Origin: an uncultured Alphaproteobacteria bacterium
GTDB taxonomy: Bacteria; Pseudomonadota; Alphaproteobacteria; Rs-D84
Reading direction: 5' to 3'
Length of the DNA stretch: 64,000 bases
Assembly: GCA_944389265.1 (NCBI GenBank)
Contig: CALXLS010000002.1
Coordinates: forward strand, 113,349-177,348
Each line of letters starts with the position of its first letter. The first letter of the stretch is position 1. The notes beneath the pieces were generated by a model. That model made no database searches and was not told where the DNA came from. It was given only the letters and a program-made list of their open reading frames with translations. Position numbers and translations under genes: made by a program. Below are positions 33,475-41,576 of the stretch, piece after piece.

Positions 33475-36267
33475 ATGCTGACGCTAATAGATGGTAATTC
33501 TTTATTATTCAGGGCTTATTACGGTGTACACAGCCGTCTAACCCGTACCGACGGGACACCGACAGGTGCAGTATATGGATTTTTTAATATGTTATTACCT
33601 ATATTAGCATCCGCAAAACCCGATGATTCATTTGTATGTATATTTGACGCATCACGAATATCTTTTCGCCAAGACATATATCCTGAATACAAAGCGAACA
33701 GAAGTGAAACCCCTGCAGATTTAATTACTCAGTCTTATATGGTTCGTGAAGGTGCTGCTGCTATGGGTATACCAGTTTTATGTATTCCTGGGGTCGAAGC
33801 AGATGATGTAATTGCGACACTTGCAAAAGAAAACTGTACTACCACAGACGCGACTCGCATTATTACTGGTGATAAGGACTTAATGCAGTTAGTATCTGAT
33901 TGTGTATTTTTATATGACGGCATGAAACAAAAAGAAATACGCACACCAGAAGTTTTTGAAAAATTCGGCGTTGGCCCAGATAAAGTAATAGACGTGCAAA
34001 GTCTTATGGGTGATTCTTCGGATAATGTTCCTGGCGTTCCAGGTATAGGTCCCAAAAAGGCATCTGAACTAATAAATCAATTTGGTAGTTTGGACGAACT
34101 GTATGTAAACCTAGACAAAATAACGAATGAACGTACCAGAAATTTACTAAAAGAAAATAAAGACAAGGCATACCTTTCTAAAAAATTAGTCACACTAAAA
34201 ACAGATGTAGATTTATCAGGATTAAAAATAGAGGCATTTCATTTTAATACACCTGCTGCTTTAGAATATGTAAAGACAAAAATAGAAAGCAATTCCTTGG
34301 CAGAAAAAATACAAAAACTATTTCCTCTTGAAAAATTTAATGCAGCAGAAATGCCAGAACCATTTAAATATGAAAAATCAGAATGTGCCCTGCCCCATAA
34401 AACCATAAACAATAAAGAATTAGGCGATTCGCAAAAAAATACATTACAGGAACTAACCTTTGAAACAATTACCAGTATTTCCGAACTAGAAAAATTTCTT
34501 ATAAAAATAAAAGATACTGTTGCAATAGACACAGAAACAACCGGCTTAAATCCATTAACGGATAAAATTGTCGGTATATCCATGGCGATTGACCGATTAC
34601 ATGGAATTTACATTCCTATCCGCCACAAAACAGCAAGCGCAGATTTATTTGGCAAAGAAACTGTCGCCCCAAACCAGTTATCACTAGAATCTGTTTATGA
34701 AAAAATTTGGCCTATATTTATAAATCCGAACATAATAAAGATCGGTCATAATTTAAAATACGATTTACATATTTTCGCCAATGAAGGCTGGGATGTCCAA
34801 AAAATATATCCTATCGACGATACAATGCTATTATCATACGCCCTGCATGGAACATTACACGGGCATGGACTTGATGAACTGGCAATAAAATACCTGGGGC
34901 ATGAAAATATACCGTTTTCATCTTTATTTCCGCCCAAGACACGCGATTCAGATATGCACTTTGACATGCTGGACATAGAAAAAGCAACACCTTATGCAGC
35001 AGAAGATGCAAGTATTTGTTTTGCGCTATATGAACTTATGCGACCGGAACTCAATAAGAACGAAAAACTATGCAAACTTTATGACAATTGCGATTTACCA
35101 TTAATGCCAGTTCTGTTAAAAATGGAACGCACAGGCGTACTTGTAAACAAAACAGGATTGCAGCAATTATCTAATGTTTTTCATGAACAATTGATAAAAT
35201 TAGAAAAAGAAATATGGTCACTTGCAGGACATGAATTTAACATAGCCAGTCCAAAACAATTAGGTGTAGTTTTATTTGATGAATTGAACCTGCCTGCGAA
35301 TAAAAAGCGTTCAACGGATGCAGAAACACTAACAGAAATGTCAGACATGCATCCGATTATTGAAAAGATACTAGAATGGCGTTCGATTGCAAAACTAGCG
35401 GGCACTTACGCAGACGCATTGCCGCGGCAAATTGCATCAGACGGCAGAATTCACACAACATATTTACAGACAAGTACAAACACGGGGCGTCTATCAAGTC
35501 GTGACCCAAACTTACAAAACATACCAATTAAAACTGAACTAGGTGAAGAAATAAGAAAATGTTTTGTTGCCCCGGACGGCTATATGTTAATTTCTGCGGA
35601 TTATTCTCAAATTCAATTAAGATTACTTGCAGATGTAGCAAATGTTCATACATTTAAAGAAACCTTTAATTCCGGCAAAGACATACATGAACAAACAGCC
35701 AGAAAAATATTTAATATTCCAGACAATCAACCTGTACCAAAAGAATTGCGTCGTGCGGCAAAAACGGTAAACTTTTCTATCATATATGGAATTTCGTCAT
35801 TTGGGTTATCTGGTCAACTTGGCATTACGCGCGCTGCGGCACAAGAAATAATAAACACATACATGGCAGGTCTTCCTGAAATAAAAGAATACATAGAAAA
35901 AATAAAAGATTTCGCCTTAAAGAACGCATGTGTTTATACTCCATGGGGCAGACGCATAGAAATACCAGAAGCAAAGAATCCACGGATGCGCGGATACGCG
36001 ATGAGAGCTGCAATAAACGCCCCAATTCAAGGTTTTGAAGCAGACTTAATGCGTTTTGCAATGGTAAACATTGATAAAAATATCGTACAACCTAACGCGG
36101 AAAAAATTCGTATGATAATGCAAGTTCACGATGAAATGATATTCGAATGTAAAGAAGAATTTGCAGAAGAATTTGCAAAAAAAATAGAAAGAGAAATGGA
36201 AAACGTTGCGAAATTATCTGTACCTCTTGCCGCAGATTATGTAATAGGAAAATATTGGGGCAAATAA
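33475..36267 (+). CDS. polA: DNA polymerase I
   Basis: Replication and repair polymerase, 930 residues, full length. The 5'-3' exonuclease domain covers about 1-290 (LIDGNSLLFRAYYG, VEADDVIATLA, TGDKDLMQLVS, GDSSDNVPGVPGIGPK). The 3'-5' proofreading domain keeps its active site (VAIDTETTGLNP near 345 and the later AEDASIC), so proofreading is probably functional. The polymerase domain shows motif A SADYSQIQLRLLA, motif B RRAAKTVNFSIIYGIS and motif C QVHDEMIFE. AAGGGA precedes the ATG. A strong terminator follows. Confidence 0.98.
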   Translation: MLTLIDGNSLLFRAYYGVHSRLTRTDGTPTGAVYGFFNMLLPILASAKPDDSFVCIFDASRISFRQDIYPEYKANRSETPADLITQSYMVREGAAAMGIPVLCIPGVEADDVIATLAKENCTTTDATRIITGDKDLMQLVSDCVFLYDGMKQKEIRTPEVFEKFGVGPDKVIDVQSLMGDSSDNVPGVPGIGPKKASELINQFGSLDELYVNLDKITNERTRNLLKENKDKAYLSKKLVTLKTDVDLSGLKIEAFHFNTPAALEYVKTKIESNSLAEKIQKLFPLEKFNAAEMPEPFKYEKSECALPHKTINNKELGDSQKNTLQELTFETITSISELEKFLIKIKDTVAIDTETTGLNPLTDKIVGISMAIDRLHGIYIPIRHKTASADLFGKETVAPNQLSLESVYEKIWPIFINPNIIKIGHNLKYDLHIFANEGWDVQKIYPIDDTMLLSYALHGTLHGHGLDELAIKYLGHENIPFSSLFPPKTRDSDMHFDMLDIEKATPYAAEDASICFALYELMRPELNKNEKLCKLYDNCDLPLMPVLLKMERTGVLVNKTGLQQLSNVFHEQLIKLEKEIWSLAGHEFNIASPKQLGVVLFDELNLPANKKRSTDAETLTEMSDMHPIIEKILEWRSIAKLAGTYADALPRQIASDGRIHTTYLQTSTNTGRLSSRDPNLQNIPIKTELGEEIRKCFVAPDGYMLISADYSQIQLRLLADVANVHTFKETFNSGKDIHEQTARKIFNIPDNQPVPKELRRAAKTVNFSIIYGISSFGLSGQLGITRAAAQEIINTYMAGLPEIKEYIEKIKDFALKNACVYTPWGRRIEIPEAKNPRMRGYAMRAAINAPIQGFEADLMRFAMVNIDKNIVQPNAEKIRMIMQVHDEMIFECKEEFAEEFAKKIEREMENVAKLSVPLAADYVIGKYWGK

Positions 36268-36309
36268 AAAAACGTCATAACCGCTTAAAAATACTAAAAA
36301 AAACAAATA

Positions 36310-36345
36310 AAAGAACCACCAATCTAAACGGTGGTTCTTTTTATA
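36310..36345 (+). terminator. Rho-independent terminator of polA
   Basis: Stem AAGAACCACC / GGTGGTTCTT with a 10-base loop, then TTTTAT, 44 bases after the polA stop. Confidence 0.88.
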
Positions 36346-36383
36346 CAACTAACTTTTTAAAAATTTTAACCATAAACAAATAT

Positions 36384-36400
36384 CAAGTCAATTATAAATT
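36384..36400. repeat. 17-base element upstream of cassette 1, shared with cassette 2
   Basis: CAAGTCAATTATAAATT lies 89 bases before gene A1; a near copy (CAAGTCAATCATAAAAT) lies at 38323-38339, 68 bases before gene A2. On the opposite strand both contain TTGACTTG, so the match could reflect minus-strand promoter -35 boxes. Confidence 0.35.
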
Positions 36401-36472
36401 TTGTTGATTTTAACCCACCGTTTATTTTAGGTAAAAAAACTTAAAAAATGGTATTTAAGGAGAAAAAATAAA

Positions 36473-36895
36473 ATGAAACTGATAAAAATTTCAATTTTTT
36501 TATTTCCTTTTTTAATGCTTAGCTGGCCGACTATTGCAGGCGTAAATAGCGTAGGTTGTATCGCAACATCTGGTGGGTATCTACCATGTAGATCTTCGTC
36601 TGCAGAAAATAATAACTCTTGGCAGGCAACCTGCGGAACTAATGGGTATTTTGCAGTAAAAGGCGTTGCTATTTGTGGTCAAAATGGAAGTTCCGGTAAC
36701 ACAACTTCATCAATAACTCTTGGTGGTAGTGGCTGCTGGTGCAAAATAGTTTATCCATTTATAACAAAATATTGGATATATACATCACCCACAGGTTCCG
36801 GAAGTTGCGATTCAAACTGTGCATCATGGTGCGCAGATGCCATACGTTCCTCAAATGCATTCAGACAAGCAGTTACCGAAAACTTATCCCTATAA
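36473..36895 (+). CDS. cassette 1 gene A: small Cys-rich secreted protein
   Basis: A 140-residue exported protein (signal peptide about residues 1-23, ending TIAG) with nine cysteines in the mature chain. The pattern is VGC, LPC, WQATCG, GVAICGQ, then CWCKIVYPF, and a C-terminal triplet SC-x3-C-x3-C (SCDSNCASWCADA). All nine are kept in gene A2 at 38391, which has the same length and motifs. The CWC-K/R-I-x-x-P motif plus three later cysteines is also found in the B proteins, so A and B are probably related. No known family recognised. AAGGAG precedes the ATG; first gene of a three-gene run with 21- and 11-base gaps. Confidence 0.82.
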   Translation: MKLIKISIFLFPFLMLSWPTIAGVNSVGCIATSGGYLPCRSSSAENNNSWQATCGTNGYFAVKGVAICGQNGSSGNTTSSITLGGSGCWCKIVYPFITKYWIYTSPTGSGSCDSNCASWCADAIRSSNAFRQAVTENLSL

Positions 36896-36916
36896 AAAAC
36901 AAAGGAACCAAAAAAA

Positions 36917-37345
36917 ATGATAAAAATAATAAAACTTGTTTATGTGCTAAGTTTCTGTATTTTCGCCCAAACATCTTTTGGCATAACAATACAATATTGC
37001 AGTAATATAAAAAACGTAAGTCTTACAAGAGGTAATGCGGTCGGTGCTGTTGATTGGGAATTAAAACAAGATGGCGATACTATGCTAGGGCTTGGTTTTT
37101 GTTCCAGTGATGAAGGCTATCCAAGCACATATTATTCAATGGACACTATAAACATAAGTTACAACTCAAATGATAAATATTGTTGGTGCAGAATTATATC
37201 CCCTGTTCTTTCACGCTGGACACATCCTGCAAATTATAAATTCTCAACTGCAACAGAATGTAGAGAAACTTGTGCCGCACGTTGTGGTTATTCAATGGGG
37301 TACGACACTGGATTTTTTAATGAGATTACCAACTATCTTCAATAA
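36917..37345 (+). CDS. cassette 1 gene B: small Cys-rich secreted protein
   Basis: A 142-residue exported protein (signal peptide ending TSFG) with seven cysteines in the mature chain: QYCSN, LGFCSS, KYCWCRIIS, then EC-x3-C-x3-C (ECRETCAARCG). Gene B2 at 38850 keeps all seven, with the same N-terminal layout (NAVG.VDW) and the same YCWCRII core. The shared CWC motif links B to A. Predicted beta-rich, disulfide-stabilised domain; function unknown. AAAGGA precedes the ATG. Confidence 0.8.
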   Translation: MIKIIKLVYVLSFCIFAQTSFGITIQYCSNIKNVSLTRGNAVGAVDWELKQDGDTMLGLGFCSSDEGYPSTYYSMDTINISYNSNDKYCWCRIISPVLSRWTHPANYKFSTATECRETCAARCGYSMGYDTGFFNEITNYLQ

Positions 37346-37356
37346 TGAGGGAAAAA

Positions 37357-37653
37357 ATGAAAAAAATTTTAATTATATTCAGCGCAATAATATCTATCTA
37401 CCAAGCACACGCTGCTGAACCAGACGCAATTTGTACAGGAACACTAATCACAAGAATCGTTGCAGACAATCTTGTAGAATATGGTCAAACATGTGGTACA
37501 GGCTATGTTTCTGTTGGCGCATTAAAAACCATAGTAAACAACCCAGATTATACAAATTATATCTTTGGCTGGTATATGTATGTTCCAAAAAATTTAGAGT
37601 TTTTTGATAATACTGGTACATGGGTATATAGCGAAACATGCACAAATTTCTAA
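37357..37653 (+). CDS. cassette 1 gene C: small secreted protein
   Basis: A 98-residue exported protein (signal peptide ending QAHAA) with three cysteines at fixed places (AICTG, QTCGTGYVSVG, ETCTNF). The later half contains YMYVPKNLEFFDNTGTWVY. The same order of motifs is found in gene C2 at 39313. I start it at 37357, after GAGGG; an upstream in-frame ATG at 37345 overlaps the B stop codon (ATG inside TAATG) and gives four extra residues. The short gap and overlap indicate cotranscription with A and B. Unknown family. Confidence 0.78.
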   Translation: MKKILIIFSAIISIYQAHAAEPDAICTGTLITRIVADNLVEYGQTCGTGYVSVGALKTIVNNPDYTNYIFGWYMYVPKNLEFFDNTGTWVYSETCTNF

Positions 37654-37679
37654 CTATAAGATAAGGCTCTCCTCAAAAG

Positions 37680-37711
37680 AAAAAATCCTGCAGAGTGCAG
37701 GATTTTTTATT
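37680..37711. terminator. bidirectional terminator between cassette 1 and rpsU
   Basis: AAAAATCCTGCA / TGCAGGATTTTT stem with a GAG loop and A/T runs both ways; it would end the A-B-C transcript from the left and rpsU from the right. Confidence 0.92.
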
Positions 37712-37916
37712 AGAAACCGAAAACCATTCTTTGTTTAGATTGACGTTTCTTTTCATTACGAACGGCTTCTTCTTTCAAACGTTTGCGTTTTGTAGTTGGT
37801 TTTTCATAACGCTGACGTTCTTTCATTTCGCGGTACAGACCTTCTTTCTGAGATTTACGTTTTGCAACGCGCAAAGCCTGTTCTACATTATTATCGCGAA
37901 CAAGAACTTTTACCAT
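37710..37916 (-). CDS. rpsU: 30S ribosomal protein S21
   Basis: A 68-residue basic protein of the small subunit, needed for initiation with Shine-Dalgarno pairing. The start [20 protein letters not shown] and the basic C-terminal half ([20 protein letters not shown]) are typical of the alphaproteobacterial form. Its GGGGG-rich site upstream (GGGGGTGAATAACC before the ATG) is a strong ribosome binding site. tRNA-Ala lies upstream on the same strand; both may be transcribed from the promoter at 38306-38334. Confidence 0.95.
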   Translation of the reverse strand: MVKVLVRDNNVEQALRVAKRKSQKEGLYREMKERQRYEKPTTKRKRLKEEAVRNEKKRQSKQRMVFGF

Positions 37917-37965
37917 AGGTTATTCACCCCCTTTTAACGCACTATCTTTTATTTTTACAAACTTT

Positions 37966-38041
37966 TGGTGGAGCTGATCAGACTCGAACTGACGACCCCC
38001 TGCTTGCAAAGCAGGTGCTCTACCAACTGAGCTACAACCCC
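37966..38041 (-). tRNA. tRNA-Ala, anticodon TGC
   Basis: A 76-base tRNA with CCA encoded. Read on the minus strand it begins GGGGTTGTAGCTCAGTTGG; the anticodon stem CTGCT/AGCAG encloses TTGCAAA with TGC at 34-36. The acceptor carries the G3-U70 pair that identifies alanine tRNAs. T arm TTCGAGT is standard. Confidence 0.97.
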
Positions 38042-38390
38042 AAAACTTTGCTTACTTAATAAGTTCAAACTTATAAAGCCCACAAATTTTATACATTTTT
38101 ATTTCCATTGTCAAATTAAAAATAACAAATAACGAAAAACTAATAAAAATTATTCACAATCTATTATAAAACTAAAAACACAATTTGGCATATATTCCTA
38201 TCAAACAAAAAAGCAAAAAAAACGCAAAAAACAAACAGTTTTTGCAAAAAAACACACACTAATTCAAATGAACAATGCGTTTCGTCATAATATTCATTTT
38301 TATGTTATGCGATAATCCGCCACAAGTCAATCATAAAATATGCTGTATTTAATTGTTCATTTCTAACAAACAAAACAACAGGAGGAACAC
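38042..38390. other. 349-base gap without a gene
   Basis: The stretch is very A-rich on the plus strand at 38190-38260 and contains no open frame of note. On the minus strand TTGACT (38325-38330), 17 bases, TAACAT (38302-38307) forms a plausible promoter for tRNA-Ala and rpsU. On the plus strand it must hold the promoter for cassette 2, but no box pair stands out; the A2 ribosome binding site is an exact AGGAGG at 38380-38386. Confidence 0.5.
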
Positions 38391-38834
38391 ATGTTTTTTG
38401 AGAAAAAATACCTTTTTTTCCTTTCCACTTTTTTATTTATATTACCTGCAAAGGCAGATCTTGCTCGACTAGACGGAATCGGTTGCATAAATACAAATGG
38501 CGCATATTATTTACCATGCAGTAGCCCATCTTATACCGCAAGTTCAGACTTTTGGAAAGCAACCTGTGGGGCAACCAATTCCATTCCTATTGAAGGTGTG
38601 GCATATTGCGGCCAAAGCGGTTCTATTGGGAATACCAGCAATTCGCTTACCGCAGGAAATTCTTGCTGGTGTAAAATCGTATATCCGTTTATTTCATCGT
38701 GGGCATACATTGGTGCTCTCGGAAGCGGCGCATGCCCAACAGATTGTGCATCATGGTGTGCAACAGCGATGACAAGTACGGATAGCAGTTATGTAAGTTT
38801 TAAAACCGCAATTTCCAATACACTAAGCATATAA
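38391..38834 (+). CDS. cassette 2 gene A: small Cys-rich secreted protein
   Basis: A 147-residue exported protein, counterpart of the gene at 36473. The signal peptide ends PAKA. The nine mature-chain cysteines align one to one with A1: GIGC, LPC, WKATCG, GVAYCGQ, SCWCKIVYPF, AC-x3-C-x3-C (ACPTDCASWCATA). Between them the residues have diverged clearly, which points to an old duplication or independent gain and not to a recent copy. AGGAGG precedes the ATG. Followed by B2 after 15 bases. Confidence 0.83.
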   Translation: MFFEKKYLFFLSTFLFILPAKADLARLDGIGCINTNGAYYLPCSSPSYTASSDFWKATCGATNSIPIEGVAYCGQSGSIGNTSNSLTAGNSCWCKIVYPFISSWAYIGALGSGACPTDCASWCATAMTSTDSSYVSFKTAISNTLSI

Positions 38835-38849
38835 AAGGAGAAAAAAGCA

Positions 38850-39299
38850 ATGAACCCAATCAAAATCTTTTTATATCTGGCATCTTTCACAATATTTATA
38901 ACATCTGCCAATGCATTGACTTTAAAAATGTGCAGTAATTATACCAGCCAAAGAAGTTCAAGCGGCTATAACGCGGTTGGTGATGTAGACTGGCAAGTAA
39001 TAGACTCTGTATCGGGCAAATATATAAAAGGACTTGGTATATGTAGTTCATCTTCCGGCAGATACGGTACTAGCCCGGCCTCTTATGCTAATTTGATTAC
39101 TTTCAGTTCAACAACTTCATCTAATAAATATTGTTGGTGCAGAATTATATATCCATTTGTATCCGACTATGTAAGATCAGACACAGACTATTCAACTTCC
39201 GATGCATGCATAGACGGCTGTGCGCAACGTTGTTCGTATATTGTTGCAATGGGTTCAAATGCAGAATATGTCAACATGATGGTAAATCACAGCAAATAA
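38850..39299 (+). CDS. cassette 2 gene B: small Cys-rich secreted protein
   Basis: A 149-residue exported protein, counterpart of the gene at 36917. The signal peptide ends SANA. It keeps the seven-cysteine pattern (KMCSN, LGICSS, KYCWCRIIYPF, AC-x3-C-x3-C in ACIDGCAQRCS) and the NAVGDVDWQV segment near the mature N-terminus. AAAGGAG precedes the ATG. It shares YPF after the CWC core with the A proteins, supporting a common ancestor of A and B. Confidence 0.82.
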   Translation: MNPIKIFLYLASFTIFITSANALTLKMCSNYTSQRSSSGYNAVGDVDWQVIDSVSGKYIKGLGICSSSSGRYGTSPASYANLITFSSTTSSNKYCWCRIIYPFVSDYVRSDTDYSTSDACIDGCAQRCSYIVAMGSNAEYVNMMVNHSK

Positions 39300-39312
39300 A
39301 AGGGATAAACAA

Positions 39313-39612
39313 ATGAAAAAAATATTATTCATTATATCTATTTTACTATCATCAAACATTTACGCAGCCGAAATCAATGCACCATGTGACGGTAAATTAT
39401 ATACAAGGACACCCGTTGATATAATAGTAAATGATGCAAACAGTTGCCCCTATGGTTATATTTCTGTTGGTTCATTACCACAGGGTGTCCTAGGTTCTGG
39501 TTCTGAATTTGCGCAAAAGTTATTCTATTACATGTACGTCCCAAAAGGCATGGAATTTGAAGATACCACAGGAACCTGGGAATACGATGAGGCTTGTACA
39601 ACTTTTAACTAA
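39313..39612 (+). CDS. cassette 2 gene C: small secreted protein
   Basis: A 99-residue exported protein, counterpart of the gene at 37357. The signal peptide ends NIYAA. Three cysteines and the motif order (APCDGKLYTR, GYISVGSLP, YYMYVPKGMEFEDTTGTWEY, EACTTF) match C1, and this is the best conserved of the three pairs by eye. AAAGGGA precedes the ATG, 13 bases after B2. No terminator hairpin follows clearly before the ABC exporter promoter. Confidence 0.8.
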   Translation: MKKILFIISILLSSNIYAAEINAPCDGKLYTRTPVDIIVNDANSCPYGYISVGSLPQGVLGSGSEFAQKLFYYMYVPKGMEFEDTTGTWEYDEACTTFN

Positions 39613-39676
39613 AAAATATTATAGATTATTGTAAACCTGTCCATTTTTACAAAAAGAGACTATATTCATCTTTCTC

Positions 39677-39705
39677 TGGACAGATTTTATTATAAAAACT
39701 ATAAT
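39677..39705 (+). promoter_or_regulatory. promoter for a near-leaderless ABC exporter transcript
   Basis: TGGACA (39677-39682), 17 bases, TATAAT (39700-39705, a perfect -10 box). Transcription would start near 39712, three bases before the ATG at 39715 and beyond the in-frame ATG at 39706. Confidence 0.65.
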
Positions 39706-39714
39706 ATGCAGGCT

Positions 39715-41520
39715 ATGTTTACGAAAATCACTAAAAAAATAAAAAAAATTATTAAAGGCGACGAAACAAACGTTCGCATAAAATGGTCTTTATATGGTCG
39801 TGTATGGCGCGAGATTGGCAAGCCACAATGGAAATGGTTGCTTGCTGGCGTTCTGGCCACAATTGGTGCCGCGGCAGCAGAAGCGTATACGATAACGCTT
39901 GTTCAACAAGTGGTTGATAAGGCATTCATTCAAAAAAGTATGCAGTATATTTACTTTTTTGGTTTGCAAATTATCGCTGCTTTTGGTTTCAAAGGGATAT
40001 TTAATTACGCAAAATCCTTAATAATGGCGAAAGCGGGTCTTATCGCCAGTGCAAACCTGCAAAAACGCATATACAACCATATGGTAAAAATGAACATCTC
40101 TAAATTCTATGGGGATGGTATTGGAAAGAATTTAAACTATTTCAGTGTGCAAGCGGGCGCAGTATTAAACCTTGTGACAGGAACAATAGTTAGCACAATC
40201 CAACAAATTGCGACATTAGCAATGACGCTTGCATTAATGGTATATTATGCCCCGCAAATGTGCGCAGTATTATTATTCCTGGTTCCTGCAATTATGGTTC
40301 CGATGGTATTGATTATGCGCAAACGTCGTAAATTATCTCGTGAATCATTTGGGATTGCGAATGATGTTTCACAGCATTTGAATCAAACTTTACATGGAAT
40401 AAAAACAATTCAAGCATTTGCAACAGAAGATAAAGAAACAGAAAAATTTGCACGTGTTTTAGATTCTTCAATGGTAAATTCTTATAAAGGTACCCAAGCA
40501 TTTGCTTTGCAATCACCTTTGCTAGAATTGATGATTTCCATTGGTTTATGTCTGGCATTAATTATTGGTGGCCACTTTATTGTGACAGGTGCAATCACAA
40601 CAGGTGACTTTACCGCATTCTTATTAGCGTTAACAGCGGCATATAAACCAGCACGCAGCATTACAAGCACTAACGGAACAATACAACATGGGCTTTTAGC
40701 AGCAGAAGTATTATTTGATTTCTTGGATAGCAAACCAGACATTCAAGATGCACCGAACGCCAAGGAATTAGACGCAAAAGAAATGTCTGTATCATTTAAT
40801 CATGTATCATTTGAATACAATGAAAATGAACCAGTATTAAAAGATATAAACTTAAGTGTACCATCTGGGAAAGTATGCGCGCTTGTTGGGCCATCTGGTG
40901 GTGGTAAAACAACTATGTTCAATTTGATAGAACGTTTTTATGACCCTCAAAAAGGTAAAGTTGAAATAAATAAAACCGACATAAAGAAATTTACTTTGCA
41001 TTCACTACGCAAAAACATCGCAGAAGTTTCACAAGATGTATTCTTGTTCAATGGAACGATAGAGGAAAACATTAAATATGGTGCCCCAGACGCAACATTC
41101 GAACAGGTAGAAGCAGCGGCACGCGCAGCAAATGCACACGAATTTATTATGGGATTTCCTAAAAAGTATAAATCAAAAGTTGGCGAAGGTGGTGCTTTGT
41201 TATCAGGCGGTCAAAAGCAACGAATCGCTATTGCGCGTGCAATATTAAAAGACGCACCTATTCTGCTATTAGACGAAGCAACATCTGCACTGGATACACA
41301 AAGCGAAAAACTAATTCAGACTGCACTTAAAGATTTAATGAAAGGCCGCACAACATTTGTAATTGCCCATAGATTATCAACTATTTTAGATGCAGATATA
41401 ATATGTGTAATAAAAGATGGTCACATTATTGAAAAGGGTACAGATGCAGAACTGGTCGCATTGGACGGTGAATATAAGAAATTACGAGACATCCAATTTA
41501 AGAGTAAAAAAAGCAAATAA
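39715..41520 (+). CDS. MsbA-like ABC exporter (membrane and ATPase domains fused)
   Basis: A 601-residue half-transporter that works as a dimer in the inner membrane. Six membrane helices lie in about residues 35-315. The ATPase domain has Walker A GPSGGGKTT near 400, Q-loop in SQDVFLFNGT, signature LLSGGQKQR, Walker B ILLLDEAT and the switch His in IAHRLST. Close in design to MsbA lipid A flippases and to lipid-linked or peptide exporters; substrate cannot be read. I start at 39715 because the likely transcription start lies after the ATG at 39706. No accessory subunit is adjacent. Confidence 0.9.
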   Translation: MFTKITKKIKKIIKGDETNVRIKWSLYGRVWREIGKPQWKWLLAGVLATIGAAAAEAYTITLVQQVVDKAFIQKSMQYIYFFGLQIIAAFGFKGIFNYAKSLIMAKAGLIASANLQKRIYNHMVKMNISKFYGDGIGKNLNYFSVQAGAVLNLVTGTIVSTIQQIATLAMTLALMVYYAPQMCAVLLFLVPAIMVPMVLIMRKRRKLSRESFGIANDVSQHLNQTLHGIKTIQAFATEDKETEKFARVLDSSMVNSYKGTQAFALQSPLLELMISIGLCLALIIGGHFIVTGAITTGDFTAFLLALTAAYKPARSITSTNGTIQHGLLAAEVLFDFLDSKPDIQDAPNAKELDAKEMSVSFNHVSFEYNENEPVLKDINLSVPSGKVCALVGPSGGGKTTMFNLIERFYDPQKGKVEINKTDIKKFTLHSLRKNIAEVSQDVFLFNGTIEENIKYGAPDATFEQVEAAARAANAHEFIMGFPKKYKSKVGEGGALLSGGQKQRIAIARAILKDAPILLLDEATSALDTQSEKLIQTALKDLMKGRTTFVIAHRLSTILDADIICVIKDGHIIEKGTDAELVALDGEYKKLRDIQFKSKKSK

Positions 41521-41576
41521 TACTTAACAATATATAACGTGGGAGGGGGATATAAACAACTATAGAAGAGAAAAAC

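Noticed and set aside
38150..38270. A-rich stretch as replication origin or regulatory RNA
   Set aside because: No DnaA boxes, hairpins or repeated motifs were seen; it is just AT-rich intergenic DNA.
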